DNA of 64,000 nucleotides, from the NCBI GenBank assembly GCA_905331475.1, contig CAJNYU010001231.1:186001-250000 (forward strand). Reading direction: 5' to 3'. This DNA is from Rotaria socialis (lineage: Eukaryota; Rotifera; Eurotatoria; Philodinida; Philodinidae). This document shows positions 49,692 to 61,330 of this stretch, one piece after another. A program made the position numbers and the translations under genes. The notes below the pieces were generated by a model. It did no database searches and was not told the DNA's origin. It saw nothing but the letters and a program-made list of their open reading frames with translations. How positions within the stretch are numbered: position 1 is the stretch's first letter; every line of letters starts with the position of its first letter.

Positions 49692-52600
49692 ATGTCGAAA
49701 TCATCAAATAAAGTACCGTTAACAGACAAAGACCGACGTAAACAAATATCTATTCGTGGTTTACCATTACTTGAAAATGTAACATCTGTGAAGAAAACAT
49801 TTAATCGTCATTTACATTTTACTGTTGTTAAAGATCGTAACGTAGCTACAAATCGTGATTATTATTTGTCAGCAGCTCATACGGTGCGCGATCATCTTGT
49901 CGGTCGATGGATTCGTACACAACAACACTATTATGATAGTGATCCAAAACGTGTTTATTATTTATCATTAGAATATTATATGGGACGGTCACTATCGAAT
50001 ATGATGGTTAATCTTGGCATTGAATCGGAATTAGATGAAGCTTTATATGAAGTACAAAAGTTTAGCTTTTATTTGTTGATTTTTATTTAATTGCTTTTTC
50101 TTAATTCAGCTCGGGTTGTCAATTGAAGAATTAGAAGAATTCGAAGAAGATGCTGGATTAGGTAATGGTGGCCTTGGTCGACTTGCTGCTTGTTTTCTCG
50201 ATTCAATGGCTACATTAGGAATAGCTGGTTATGGTTATGGACTACGGTAGATGGATTTTTGCTTGTATGCATATTTTTTTATTGTCTATTTTATTTCAAT
50301 GTAATCAGTTACGAATTTGGTATATTTCAACAGACAATTAAAGATGGTTTTCAATGCGAAGAACCTGATGATTGGTAAAAACATTTATAGAAAGAGTCAG
50401 TAGATTTTTTTGACAAGTTTTTATCTAGGTTACGTTATGGAAATCCATGGGAAATTCCTCGTCCAGAATATCAAATTCCTGTTAATCTTTATGGTCGTGT
50501 CATTGAACAGAATGGAAAACCAAAATGGGTTGATACAAAGGTTTGAAATTTGATGAAAAAAAAATCAATTTTAACTCTGGTTTCTATTTGTCCTCAGGTA
50601 ATCATGGCTATGCCCTATGATACTCCTGTTCCAGGCTTCAATAATAATGTGAGTCATGGTAAGAAGAGAGAAAAAGAACACATACTTAATTTTGATGTTC
50701 TAGGTTGTCAATACACTTCGGTTATGGAGTGCAAAAGCAGCACAAAAATTTAACTTTCAATTTTGTATGCGACTGCCCTGCTATTCTTTATTTGTGCATT
50801 GATTTGTCTGTTTTGTTTAGTTAATGATGGCGATTACTTAAATGCAGTCAGCGAACAAAGTTTAGCTGAAAATGTAACCAGAGTACTCTACCCAAATGAT
50901 AACGTAAGAGTGCAATGTTTGTTTTTATTGGATTAGTAAACGTACTATTTCTATATCTAGTATCGGCAAGGTAAAGAACTTCGTCTTAAGCAAGAATATT
51001 TTCTCGTCGCTGCTACTTTATCCGATATTATTCGACGATATAAACATTCGAAATTTGGAGTTTCTTCAACAACTCGAGATGATTTTGGTACTTTTCCAGA
51101 CAAGGTAAAAATTAACTTCCGGATCGGTCAATGAGTTGAAAATTGACTTAACCCAATGTTAGATTATTCTAAACTGAATAAAAAAAACTTTTCCCATCAG
51201 GTTGCCATTCAACTTAACGATACTCATCCAGCATTGACTATTGCTGAATTAATGCGTTTGTTAGTCGATATTGAAGGTTTAAGTTGGGATGTCGCATGGG
51301 ATGTAACGAAACGAGCATGTGCCTATACAAATCATACGCTGATGCCCGAAGCTGTTGAACGATGGTCAGTTGGTTTATTGGAACATGTCTTACCACGACA
51401 TTTACAGATTATTTTCGAAATTAATTTATATCATCTTCAAGTGAAAAAATAGGAAATTTGTTTTTCTTGATTTAATATTTGTTGAAATATTTTCAGGAAG
51501 TTGCGGTTCGTTATCCAAATGATGTTGGTCGTCTTCGTGATTTATCAATTGTTGAAGAAGGTAATGATAAACGTATTAATATGGCTTATTTAGCTATTGT
51601 TGTAAGTAGAAATTATCTATTTTTTGGAAAAACCCTTCTGTTTTTAAAATAATTTAGGGATCGCATGCAGTTAATGGTGTTGCAAAAATTCATTCCGAAC
51701 TTCTTAAAACAACTCTGTAGGTATTTTTCTACCAGCTCAGCGCGAGTTCATTTTGTGTTCTTTTCTAGTTTTAAATCATTTTATGAATTAACGCCGGAAA
51801 AATTTCAGAATAAAACGAATGGTATCACGCCTCGTCGTTGGTTGGTTCTTAGTAATCCAAATTTAAGCGATGTGATTGCTGAAGTAAGAGATCTTTTTTG
51901 TTTGCCAATGGCAATCTCAATCAATTGATTTCTATAGAAAATTGGTGAAGATTGGATAACTAAGCTCGGTGAACTTGCCCGTTTAAAAGACTTTATTAAT
52001 GATGAACAATTTGTACGTGAAGTTCAACAGGTTAAACAAGAAAATAAACATCGTTTAGCAGAATGGCTATTAAAAACTCAGAATCAAAAAATTAATCCAA
52101 TGTCATTATATGATATGCAAGTTAAACGTATCCATGAATATAAACGACAATTATTAAATGTATTACATGTTATTACATTATACAATCGTATTAAAGCGAG
52201 TCCCGATGAAAAATATGTACCACGTACTGTTATGATTGGTGGAAAGGTTCGAGTTGAAAAATGTTTTAGTTTTATCTATCCTATTTATTTTCATTCTGAA
52301 TAGGCCGCACCGGGTTATCATATGGCAAAGAAGATCATTAAATTAGTAAGTAAAAACAAAACTGAAACGTAAATAAATTATCTATTTTCTAGGTAAATAG
52401 CGTTGGTAAAGTTGTAAATAACGATCCCATCATTGGTGATCGTCTTAAAGTTGTCTATCTTGAAAATGTAAGTACTCTATAGTATAAATACAAGAACGTT
52501 TAAGACATAAATCAACTCTCCTAGCTTTATTGGTTTCCTTTAAAACCTTTATGTTTAGTACCGTGTAACAATGGCTGAGCAAATTATTCCAGCTGCTGAT

Positions 52601-53385
52601 TTATCAGAACAAATATCACTGGCTGGCATGGAAGCAAGCGGAACATCAAATATGAAATTCATGTTGAATGGTGCCTTAACAATTTGTACATTGGATGGTG
52701 CGAATGTTGAAATGGCTGAAGAAGTTGGTAATAAAAATATATTTATCTTTGGTATGACAGTTGAAGAAGTTGAAAAACGTAAACAAGAAGGGTAAGAAAA
52801 TACGATGGCTTCTATAATATTTGTTTATTTATTTTTTCATGCAGATACAATGCAAGATACTTTTATGAAAACAATCCTGAACTTAAACAAGCTCTCGACC
52901 AAATTCAAGATGGATATTTTTCACCAGAAAATCCGGAATTATTTCATGATGTTGTCAATAGTTTATTAGAAAATCATGGTGATCAGTATGTTTTCAGTTT
53001 AAAAACATGAGAATTGTTTTCAATCATTCTTCTTATTTTCTAGTTACATGCTTTTAGCTGATTATGATAGTTACATTGAAAGTCAAGATAAAGTTACCGA
53101 ATTATTTAAAGTAAAACATTTATACTGTTCTATTTTGGCATAATGTATTCTTCTTAGGATCCAATAACATGGACGAAAAAATGTATTTTAAATATTGCTG
53201 CATCGGGTAAATTCTCCAGTGATCGTACAATAGCGGAATATGCACGTGACATTTGGGGCGTTACACCAAGTCTTAAAGCTTTACCACATCCACATGAAGG
53301 CCGGCCTGGTACGAGAAATGAAGGCGAAGTTCCTACTATTACCCATGGTTCATCAGCTTCACTTCATGAACAAGGAAAAAAATAA
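49692..53385 (+). CDS. PYG: Glycogen phosphorylase, complete, 19 exons
   Basis: Exons: 49692-50051, 50110-50246, 50309-50374, 50429-50540, 50598-50648, 50704-50764, 50821-50903, 50961-51104, 51201-51440, 51497-51601, 51658-51716, 51769-51883, 51938-52246, 52304-52345, 52393-52467, 52559-52791, 52845-52985, 53044-53110, 53158-53385; 2628 nt, 875 aa. It removes glucose from glycogen as glucose-1-phosphate in the cytosol. Ser20 in RRKQISIRG matches the phosphorylase-kinase site (Ser14 of rabbit), so covalent regulation is likely. Other blocks: [48 protein letters not shown], and Lys686 of [16 protein letters not shown] as the pyridoxal-phosphate lysine. The start was chosen because the ATG precedes the conserved phosphorylation segment by the usual distance. 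The C-terminal tail (about 35 residues) is longer than usual. AATAAA at 53398. Confidence 0.97.
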
Positions 53386-53397
53386 AACATTAATCAA

Positions 53398-53403
53398 AAT
53401 AAA
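53398..53403 (+). promoter_or_regulatory. Polyadenylation signal of glycogen phosphorylase
   Basis: AATAAA 13 bases after the stop codon; the gene converges on the small PPxY gene, whose own signal lies about 70 bases further on. Confidence 0.6.
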
Positions 53404-53471
53404 TCTTTCTCAATATTAATCACGTAGACGAATAGCTAATATGATCAAGTAGTCTATAGGCTTTCATGGAG

Positions 53472-53477
53472 TTTATT
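53472..53477 (-). promoter_or_regulatory. Polyadenylation signal of the small PPxY gene
   Basis: AATAAA on the minus strand, 14 bases past the stop at 53491. Confidence 0.5.
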
Positions 53478-53490
53478 TTATCACATGCAT

Positions 53491-53694
53491 TCAAAAAAAT
53501 AAAGTTTCATATGCCGGTGGAAGATCTTGTTGACTAGACGATAGAATAATAACCGATAAATATTCATTTTGATTGTGCTTTTTACGCCGTCGAAGCGTGT
53601 ATTGACGAATAAATTCAATAATATAAGCAATAATTATCGAAAGAATTAGTACAATAGATAACGGATATAGAAGAATACTGATACCATCGAGCAT
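53491..53694 (-). CDS. Small single-pass membrane protein with PPxY motif
   Basis: A single open frame of 67 aa: a short lumenal N-terminus, one membrane segment (ISILLYPLSIVLILSIIIAY), a basic stop-transfer (RQYTLRRRKKHNQ), then a cytoplasmic tail ending DLPPAYETLFF. PPAY is the classic ligand of WW domains, notably of NEDD4-type ubiquitin ligases. A closely spaced AATAAA supports transcription of this strand. The architecture resembles small PPxY adaptors of NEDD4 ligases, but I cannot name the family. An upstream exon is possible. Confidence 0.5.
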   Translation of the reverse strand: MLDGISILLYPLSIVLILSIIIAYIIEFIRQYTLRRRKKHNQNEYLSVIILSSSQQDLPPAYETLFF

Positions 53695-53699
53695 AGCGT

Positions 53700-54652
53700 A
53701 GAATGATCAATTTAAGCCCATATAGGAATAGAACCAAAGAGAATAGTATTACTTTTTTCTCATGTTCATGTCTAAAATGAACGCTAGAAATATTTAATAC
53801 AATCAAATGGAGAAAAAAAAGTCCGTTTAGTGCGTTTCGAATTGAACTTCTGAAGCAAATCAATCACTTTTGCATCAAGGAATAGTATTCAAACAAATGC
53901 GTGTCAAAGTCCTCCTACTCAAGAACAATAGAAATCGTTTTTTGCGAGCTATTGTTTTTACATGAAACTGTGACATCACTCATATGAACTACTAGATTTT
54001 ACGGTGTTCTTATTTGTTGTAAGTTCTTTAATGAAGACCTAAAGCCTTGCGGAGAAATAAATCAATTTATATGAAAACTAAGTAATATACTGCTAATCGA
54101 ATTTATTTAGAGATAAGCTTTGAGTGTCTTATTTTTGTATGAACAAAAATATAAACATCGCGAAAACCATTTCTTCATTCTATGAAACACTTACCATTTG
54201 CATGAGATTTACTGAAGATGAGAAAAAAACAATTATAAATTTTCGCTTGCTCGATATAGTTTTATTATCGTTTGTTCGACACATCGAATGAGTTCGTCTA
54301 GATATGTCTTCTCTCATAGCTTATGATGCATGATGTAAATAATGTTTTCTTATCTTAAGACGAAAATCTACTAGTTTCTTGATTAATGATCAACTTCCTG
54401 TACTTGAAGTATTTATTCCGACATATATAATTGATAGGAAAACACATCCTAGTTAACGCCTTGAAATTATCACTCAGCAGAAAACATTCCAAGTCTATTT
54501 AAAAACGTAAACAAATAGTTTTCACGGCATAAGAACTAATGTTAATCAATTGTACGGCTTGATATGCTTTAATCCATCGACAATTATTTACAAAACAAAC
54601 CAAAAATCAATTTATTGATTAGTAATTATAGAAAAGTACATAGCTAGAAAAA
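53700..54652. other. Intergenic, nothing recognised
   Basis: AT-rich; lies between the PPxY gene and the 3' end of the unknown gene at 54653-55533. Confidence 0.4.
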
Positions 54653-55533
54653 TTATTTTCGTTCCATTTCACTCCATAGTTCAATTACATCAGCCTTGGC
54701 TTTTTTTGTGTGTGAGAAAAAATCAAGTTTCTCTTTTCGTTTTATATAATATGCTAATTTTTTCAATGATTGATAATAATCCATTTGCTCGAATAACCAC
54801 ATACATTTACCAGCTTTATACAATCGAACAGGCCAATACGACCATTTTTGTTTGTCATCTAAGTTCTCAAAACATCGACCATGTTCAATATCCTGAAAAA
54901 GAATATTTATTAGTGAATAGCTATGATTCAGAAAATTAAAATAGCATACCCAGCCCCAACTGCTAACCATCAGATATACACCACGGCGAAGATCTCTAAT
55001 AAATTCTCGATTTTCTTTCAGGTCAAGAATAACATCTCTCGGCAATTGAAAAGTCGCATCTCGACTACTGATTTCATCAACTAAAATAAATACATATTTT
55101 TTGATATTAACGAACTTTCTGATTCGACTAATAAACCAAAAGAGAGCGTTTTAATAAATGATTGATTTCAGAAAGAAAAAACATAATCAATCTACCAGTC
55201 AATAGAATATTAGGAGATTTCATAGGGAATAGTGGCTTCATTAGGTAACTCACTAGGAAACATCCACCAATCGTAGTGATGATTATGAAATGCGAGCCAA
55301 TCTCGTTGTTGATACCATTCTTCAAAATATTTTAGTTGCCGTTTAAAATATACGAGAAGTTCATCTTTTCCAATGAACGAATCTGAATCAGATTTTGGTG
55401 GTGAGGACGATGACGTTGTCGTTCTTTCATTGTCCGTATCACCTCCTTGTGCTCCAGGACTCAATTTAGATGGTGTAAACCCATTAGTTGTCTCTGTTGG
55501 TTGCCTATTCGAATATCTATTTGTGTTACTCAT
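54653..55533 (-). CDS. Conserved protein of unknown function, 3 exons
   Basis: Exons (minus) 55533-55254, 55080-54950 and 54892-54653; 651 nt, 216 aa, phases closing. The first 60 residues are low-complexity Ser/Thr/Asn/Pro. The rest is a compact, Trp/Tyr-rich globular domain: YFKRQLKYFEEWYQQRDW, HHYDWWMFPIDEISSRD, LPRDVILDLKENREFIRDLR, VSSWGWDIEHGRCF and a Lys-rich C-terminal helix. No membrane segment or signal peptide. The pattern of aromatic residues suggests a real conserved domain, but I cannot name it. The donor GTGAGT after FP is preferred because it alone joins in frame with DEISSRD. Confidence 0.7.
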
Positions 55534-55797
55534 AAAATTTATCTTGAATATTCAGCATTTATAAGTAAGAAAAAAATAACATAACAAAAGAAAAATCCAT
55601 TATTAAAAGTCTGAATGCGGTATCTGTTTAAAAAAATTTCAACACACAACTTTTTCTTCTTTTTCTTTTTTCTTATCTACATTAAAATAGTAAAAGGCGG
55701 AAAAAAATAAGTTTTTATAAAAAAAAAAAAAGATGAACAAGATTGTTTTCGCGTCATAGATAACACGCACTCGTTTTCAAGTAACCCTATAATAATA

Positions 55798-58575
55798 TTA
55801 ATATGCATCAAAAGAACTATCATCCATTCTTCCATTTGATGACGGTGACGGATCAACCGGTGATTGATGAACATTTGCTGTTGTTCGAGCATATGCCTAG
55901 ACAATGAAATTCTTTTTTGGTATGTCTTTTATAAATACTTTTCATTTACTTACAAGCGGATAATTTATCCATCCAGCTCCACTTGTCATATTTGGATGTG
56001 AACTTGGTTCGATATCTAAAATGAATATTCGACACAGTCATTTGTGTTTATATCTATTTTTAACTAACATTGAGTAGAATGCAATGACGATGATTGTGCA
56101 CCTGCTGAATTGTTCATGTATGATGGATAATTCATGTTCATACCAAGAGAATGACACTGTTCAAGTTGTTGAGTAATACCCATCAATCCTCCTTCTTCAA
56201 CACTGGCGATAAGCCAAATAGGATCTTGAATGAAAAATGATAAAGTATATAATTACTAATAGATAGTATCTATATCTACTGCGAATACAAATTTCCTTTT
56301 CGATGCGAAAAATCAACTGAATAGATTTTGTTTGTCATCTTTTACTTTTTTTTCTGTTATGATTTACGCAAATGAATCATTATTTTGCTTAGGAACGAAA
56401 AAATCAATATATCAGATAGTATCTCGAGCAATTACGTCCGTGTAATTATGCTTTTCATTAAAAAATCGAGAAGTGATGTTTTCAGTCAAAAAGAATTGCA
56501 AAGTCTTAAGTGACTATGTTAGATCAACCGTTCTTTTCGTAAACTTTACATAAATAAGAAACATTTAGATACGAATGAGACAATAGTTGTTGACAATTTT
56601 TTTTGTGAAGTGCTATTAGCAGCCATCAAAGTTAGTACATCAATGTTCTATATGCATGAATGCGCATGAAAAACCATAAAAATAAACAGAACTGTTCTTG
56701 ATATGGTCGATAGTCAATAGTATATATATATATTGACAGGTAACAAAGACTGATTTCGTGACTATATGAAAGACATGCGTACATTTTTGTTGATATTTTG
56801 GTGAAATTTCTTCAATTCAAAGATATTATGCACAATCCCGTAATGAATCATTACCTTCGATCAAATATGCCGATGAATAAATCCAGGCCTGGTTTTGCAT
56901 ACGTCAGAAATTTAAATTTTGAAGAAGCCGTTGGCACCACATGGGGAAACCTGAACGCTCGTTTCGTTCGATTAGATCCGGCTATCAATCAAATGTCGGC
57001 CACAGAAATCGAGCGAGCAGACATTGATCCATCAGAAACCTTGGCGAGCTTCTATCCAGTCGTTCGCGTAGGTCCAAACTACTTGCGATACTGTGGAGGT
57101 GCACTATCTCAAAGCGAAAGACCGAGGTATATAGGGGAACCCGTTTTGAAATATACATCCGGAGAAGGTTGGTTTTGCACTACGATCAATTTAGCCTTAG
57201 CTTCTGACACACCTAATCTAAAAAGATTCAGTACTTATATTAAACAACTAAAGCATTCGATTGCGAAACTTCCAATATATTACCATGGCACAGTCATGCG
57301 AGGTTTGATTTTTATGTTTAACAGAATAAAAATGCAAAAAATGACTTAAACTATTTTAGGTATGAATATGTCTCGGAGCGAAGTTACTGCCTATGAAACA
57401 TTAGGACGGCCTTTTTACATTCCGAGTTTCACATCAACATCGAAAAGTCACCCATTTGGTGGCAATACAGTACTACATATTGATTTATCTTCAGGATCAT
57501 CAAAAGATTGCATGGAAGTTCCACCGCAATTTACAACGTACCAACACGAAGAAGAAATTCTTTTGACTTGTTATAGTCGGTACTCATATGAACGAACAGA
57601 AAAATCGAATGGACAGCGTATCATCAAACTTCGACTTCTCAATTCTCATAAGCCTATTCCAATATACGGATGGGATAAACGTAATTTTTGGTATTAAGAA
57701 CAAGAAACGCCATTTTTCTAACTGATACTTAAGTTTATTCAAGCAGGATGTATCTTTTTTATGTTTTTGAATCTATCTTATGATCTTTTTATATATTAAT
57801 TATCAATATATGAACTGATGAATGCAAACTTATTTTCAAGGATACAGGCGAGAGATAAACAATAATTTCAATATGTAGTTACCTCCAAATGGCACGCCAG
57901 CCGGTGTAAATAGTCGCCATTGTGATCGAATAATACGTGATGCATTTGGACTCGCTATATTAACTGAAATATTTGTTTGTTCACCGGGCGATAATGCACT
58001 AACATAGATTTCATCTCGATCTTGTAAACGATCACCATTAACAAAACGTAATGAACAACTATTGGGCCATCGTTCGCTACCTTAACACAAAACAAAAGAC
58101 ACGAGCCATTGGTTTAAAAATTTCACAGTACAACAACATGAAAACAAAAGAAAATATTTACCAGAATTTTCAATTCGCCACGTTTTAACAAATCGTGTAC
58201 TAGGCGGAATGGCTTCGCCTTCTCCTACAGTGACATCAGCAATAAAACGCATTTGAGGAAGTTTATCTGTTGGCATTTCAGCATCATAATAAGCCAATAT
58301 AGCTTCATTTAAATTCCTAAATATTTATAGAAATTTGTATTACAAATAAAAAAAAAGCCCGTTAAACTTCTAATATTTCATCATATTTACCAATTACTCA
58401 TTTCTAGAAAGAATCTACACCCTTCATCGGTTAGCATTGCATTAGTTGTTGCACGAAATTGTGCAATTAAATCTTCACGATTACTCGTTGTTATTGAACG
58501 TAATCGTTCCATTAAATCTTCATCTAAACTTGATATACCAGCTAGTGATGCTAATGTGTCAGAATCAATGTCCAT
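55798..58575 (-). CDS. ILRUN: ILRUN homologue (UBA-like plus NBR1-like FW domain), 6 exons
   Basis: Exons (minus): 58575-58391, 58316-58162, 58080-57883, 56224-56069, 56015-55954, 55896-55798; 855 nt, 284 aa (human 298). The N-terminal UBA-like helix set ends at CRFFLEMSNWNLNEAILAYY. The FW/NBR1-like domain follows (about 75-190: ADVTVGEGEAIPPSTRFVKT, WRIENSGSERWP, SQWRLFTPAGVPFGDPIWLI). The Ser/Pro/Asn-rich tail is disordered. In vertebrates ILRUN binds and lowers CBP/p300 and restrains IRF3 and NF-kB antiviral transcription; the role in this lineage is inferred only. The start is the ATG at 58575, with a TTG-initiated extension rejected. The third intron (57882-56225) is 1.66 kb and contains an oppositely oriented ADP-ribosyltransferase gene. 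Confidence 0.92.
56828..57697 (+). CDS. NAD:arginine-type mono-ADP-ribosyltransferase (R-S-E), nested in an ILRUN intron
   Basis: Two exons, 56828-57302 and 57360-57697, joining in phase 1 (270 aa); 57-base intron GTTTGA..TTTTAG. The catalytic signature is in order: Arg158 in YHGTVMRG, the Ser-Thr-Ser of PSFTSTSKS (184-186), and the ExE loop HEEEIL with Glu224 as catalytic residue. A substrate segment (FEEAVGTTWGNLNARFVRLD) and a WFCTTINLALASD-like helix precede them, as in vertebrate ARTs and their rotifer relatives. These enzymes transfer ADP-ribose from NAD to arginine on proteins. No signal peptide is seen from this ATG, so a cytosolic enzyme is suggested, unless a short upstream exon (near 56776, MRTFLLIF) is used. 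It is complete by its motifs. Confidence 0.88.
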
Positions 58576-58890
58576 TATTAACAATGAAATATTTTAAAGA
58601 ATGTTAAAATCTAAAAGTCAAATTTATTCATATTTATATATTTATAGTCATGTTTACTGATCACATAAAAAAAGGAAGAGAAAAAAACACCAGTGCGAGA
58701 GAACTGCAGGGTTTATGAAATCACATCTTAATGACGATATTTGCTTTCGTTTAAACAAAGAAAAAGAAAAATCTTTTATTTCTTATTAGTAAAATGAGAT
58801 CAAATATATTCATATACAAAAAAATCGAAAGTCAGAAAAAAAGGAGCACATATAATAGAAGTCATTTGCTTAATTCTTGAAGAAGTATAA
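58576..58890. other. Spacer between ILRUN start and SPT small-subunit gene 2
   Basis: Contains the ILRUN promoter and 3' flank of the small-subunit gene. No further gene. Confidence 0.4.
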
Positions 58891-59235
58891 TCAATGTATA
58901 TATACATTCAGCGCAGTTGACATCGCCGATTTTAAGATATTATGAACATGAAATGGAATGAAAATAAAGGCTGAATAGGTAAAAAGTGAAATAATCAGAA
59001 GAAGCATGCTTATGACAAGAACTCGTTCCCATGGCTCCATAACATAGAGCGTCGTTGTCAATAAAAATTGCATATAAAAATGCTGAAATGCTTCTTCTAA
59101 TTGATAATACCAAACAGATCGCTGCTGCTGCTGCTGTTTTTTATTTGTTTTCTATACGCAAAAGAAAGAAAAACAATAGAAAAGTCTTTCATCGATGTTT
59201 TATTAATGTTGAACATTTTCTAATGTTACTGACAT
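58891..59235 (-). CDS. Serine palmitoyltransferase small subunit, paralogue 2
   Basis: Exons (minus) 59235-59230 (Met-Ser) and 59151-58891, in phase; 88 aa. A polar, Gln-rich start (five CAG codons) leads to WYYQLEEAFQHFYMQFLLTT, then the invariant LYVMEPWERVL and a membrane segment (LLLIISLFTYSAFIFIPFHV). This is the ssSPT pattern of human SPTSSA/SPTSSB (YYQYLLVTALYMLEPWERTV). These subunits activate the SPTLC1/SPTLC2 dimer in the ER and set acyl-CoA chain-length choice in the first step of sphingolipid synthesis. The very short first exon is a proposal; the body of the protein is secure. Confidence 0.85.
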
Positions 59236-60072
59236 AAATCGGCCTTTCTTTTTTAGTTAATTAAACAAAAAGATTAGCTAACTTTGCACAAAGCTGTTTT
59301 TATTACCCAAATGTCATCATTGCTAGATGTCATTGAATCCAAATATGATGTCCGTGGCGTTATATTCATGGTACGCAGACAATAAGTACTTTATGGTATT
59401 GACGCTTACGCACAGGTAAGATATATATATATGGTTAACGTACAGAAAAGACGAAATAAGAAAACTATGTGAGACACAGAGCAATCAAACGATGATGTCG
59501 AAAGAGAAAGGTTAATACGTGTGAAGTGGAAAATGGCCGGAAGTCTATTTGTCGTTAAGAAATAGGAAAAAAAAAGTGGGCCAAGAAATAAAGGTAAAAC
59601 GATTGAATATTAGACGTGAAAAAAATAAGAAGAAAGGAAAGCGCGAAACTACGATTGATATTAAGTAGGCATAGTTCAAAATATGCTGCGATGGAAGACG
59701 AATAATTAATCTGTACAAAATGAAGCAATAAAAAAAAGGAAACCAAAGGAAAGAAAGAACATTATTCTCGCGCTGTCAACAACGCGCAGAAAAAAATGTC
59801 GATCACGCGCACACGACAAATCATCACACAAGTTATTTCTTACAAAATAAAAACAAATAAATAGTTATAACCTCAAGTATTGCTAGTTTTCAACGAAAAT
59901 AAAAAAAATTTTGTATTTAACAATATAAATAAAGAAAACATAAATTTTCATCTTGTTTTGTTTTTTATTTAAATCTCATCGAGATGTAAAGCCGCAATCG
60001 AACAGTTAGACGAAGCACTTTAAAATTAATTTTAAAAAAAACACAAACAATTCAATGTTTACGACACATTTA
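59236..60072. other. Intergenic between the two SPT small-subunit genes
   Basis: A-rich; no gene or repeat with clear ends. Confidence 0.4.
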
Positions 60073-60276
60073 TTACGAAATTAATTGCATTAGTGAACGA
60101 ACATGATGAGGAAGAAAAACAAATGCCGAATAGATAGCTGTCGATAATATGCCTATCAGTAATGTTGAAAAAAGTAAACGTTCCCATGGCTCCAGCATAT
60201 ATAGGGCTGTATTAAGTAAATATTGTAAATAAAGCCAATGGATAAATTTAAAGAAACGACGTATATTTGAAAACAT
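60073..60276 (-). CDS. SPTSSA: Serine palmitoyltransferase small subunit, paralogue 1
   Basis: Single exon, 67 aa (human SPTSSA 71). MFSNIRRFFKFIHWLYLQYL is followed by LNTALYMLEPWERLLFSTLL and FVFLPHHV, aligning almost along its whole length with SPTSSA. It has one or two membrane segments in the ER and activates serine palmitoyltransferase. It lies about 840 bases upstream of, and on the same strand as, paralogue 2, so the pair arose by tandem duplication. Intronless body in both. Confidence 0.9.
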   Translation of the reverse strand: MFSNIRRFFKFIHWLYLQYLLNTALYMLEPWERLLFSTLLIGILSTAIYSAFVFLPHHVRSLMQLIS

Positions 60277-60956
60277 TTCTAATCCAGTTTTATACGTATC
60301 TAAAATAACTGAAATACAAGGACATTATCAATAACAATAAAATGACCATTATCGAAATAACAGATAATAGACACAAGGACCTATACTATAGAGAAATAAA
60401 TAAAGAGAGGAGAAGAACAAAAAACTCATTATGATTAGACGGTTTTCTAGAGCCAAACAAATTAGAATAAAAATATGTCTTTCAATTCATAAACATTCGC
60501 AAATACGTGAAAAACATCGATTAATAGTCATAGATTAGGATCAAATCTACAAATAAAGCAATCTATATATGTCGTACATGAATTAAAGCATGTATGCCGT
60601 GAAAGAGTGACATCTGTGAAAAATTTAACTTTTGGATACACCAACATTTTGATCTGCAATAAAAATTCAATGTAAATTGATCGATTTTTGTTGCTTTAAA
60701 GTAACAGATAGTTTGATGTTATTTACATAATTAAGAACAATATACTTTTCCTTGAATATGATAGTTAACTGTGGCTAGTGAGGCATGTTAAATGTGTGTG
60801 CAGGTGATTTTCAGTGACGCTTCCCATAATAAGGCAAATCATTAGAGTTAGAAGATCAGTTTTACATTATTTATTTGAGGAAAATCATAATGTAATACGA
60901 ATCAATCATAAATAAATACTACATAGTGATTTTCATATCAAGTTTTCTCCTTTACA
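60277..60956. other. Intergenic, nothing recognised
   Basis: AT-rich sequence upstream of SPT small-subunit gene 1. Confidence 0.4.
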
Positions 60957-61330
60957 ATTCTTTTAGAAGCGTAAAAACTTGATCAACTATTTTTTCTGTT
61001 TCTTGCAAAAGTTTAATGAAATCTTGTTTTGTAGTATCCGAATCTGATAATACTTCAATCGTTGTCATCAGTTTTGAATAGTTTCGAGTCATATCTATTA
61101 AGCCATTGCGGATTTCATGTAATTTTTTTTATATGCAGCTGCTGCAATCAGATAAACTTTTAAAGAATTTGTAACGTCGGTACCAGAGAATAATCCGAAG
61201 CCGAGCCCTAAGAGGCCAGCAGTGGCACCGGTACCTGTCACCAAACCGAAAATAGTTCTTCATCGTTTCAACGCTCTTTTATCTTTTTATTTTTCTTCTA
61301 AGATCGGACTGAGGCCTTGAAATTCTCGGA
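60957..61330 (-). pseudogene. Decayed glycine-zipper / coiled-coil protein gene
   Basis: Minus-strand reading shows a Gly/Ala-rich zipper (GLVTGTGATAGLLGLGFGLF), a short polar link, and then an amphipathic coiled coil (MTRNYSKLMTTIEVLSDSD, KLLQETEKIVDQVFTLLKEL) to a stop at 60957. Glycine-zipper plus coiled coil is seen in several membrane-inserting proteins, including apolipoprotein-L-like ones; the exact family is not recognised. The frame is broken in a few places, so it is treated as a fossil. Confidence 0.5.
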
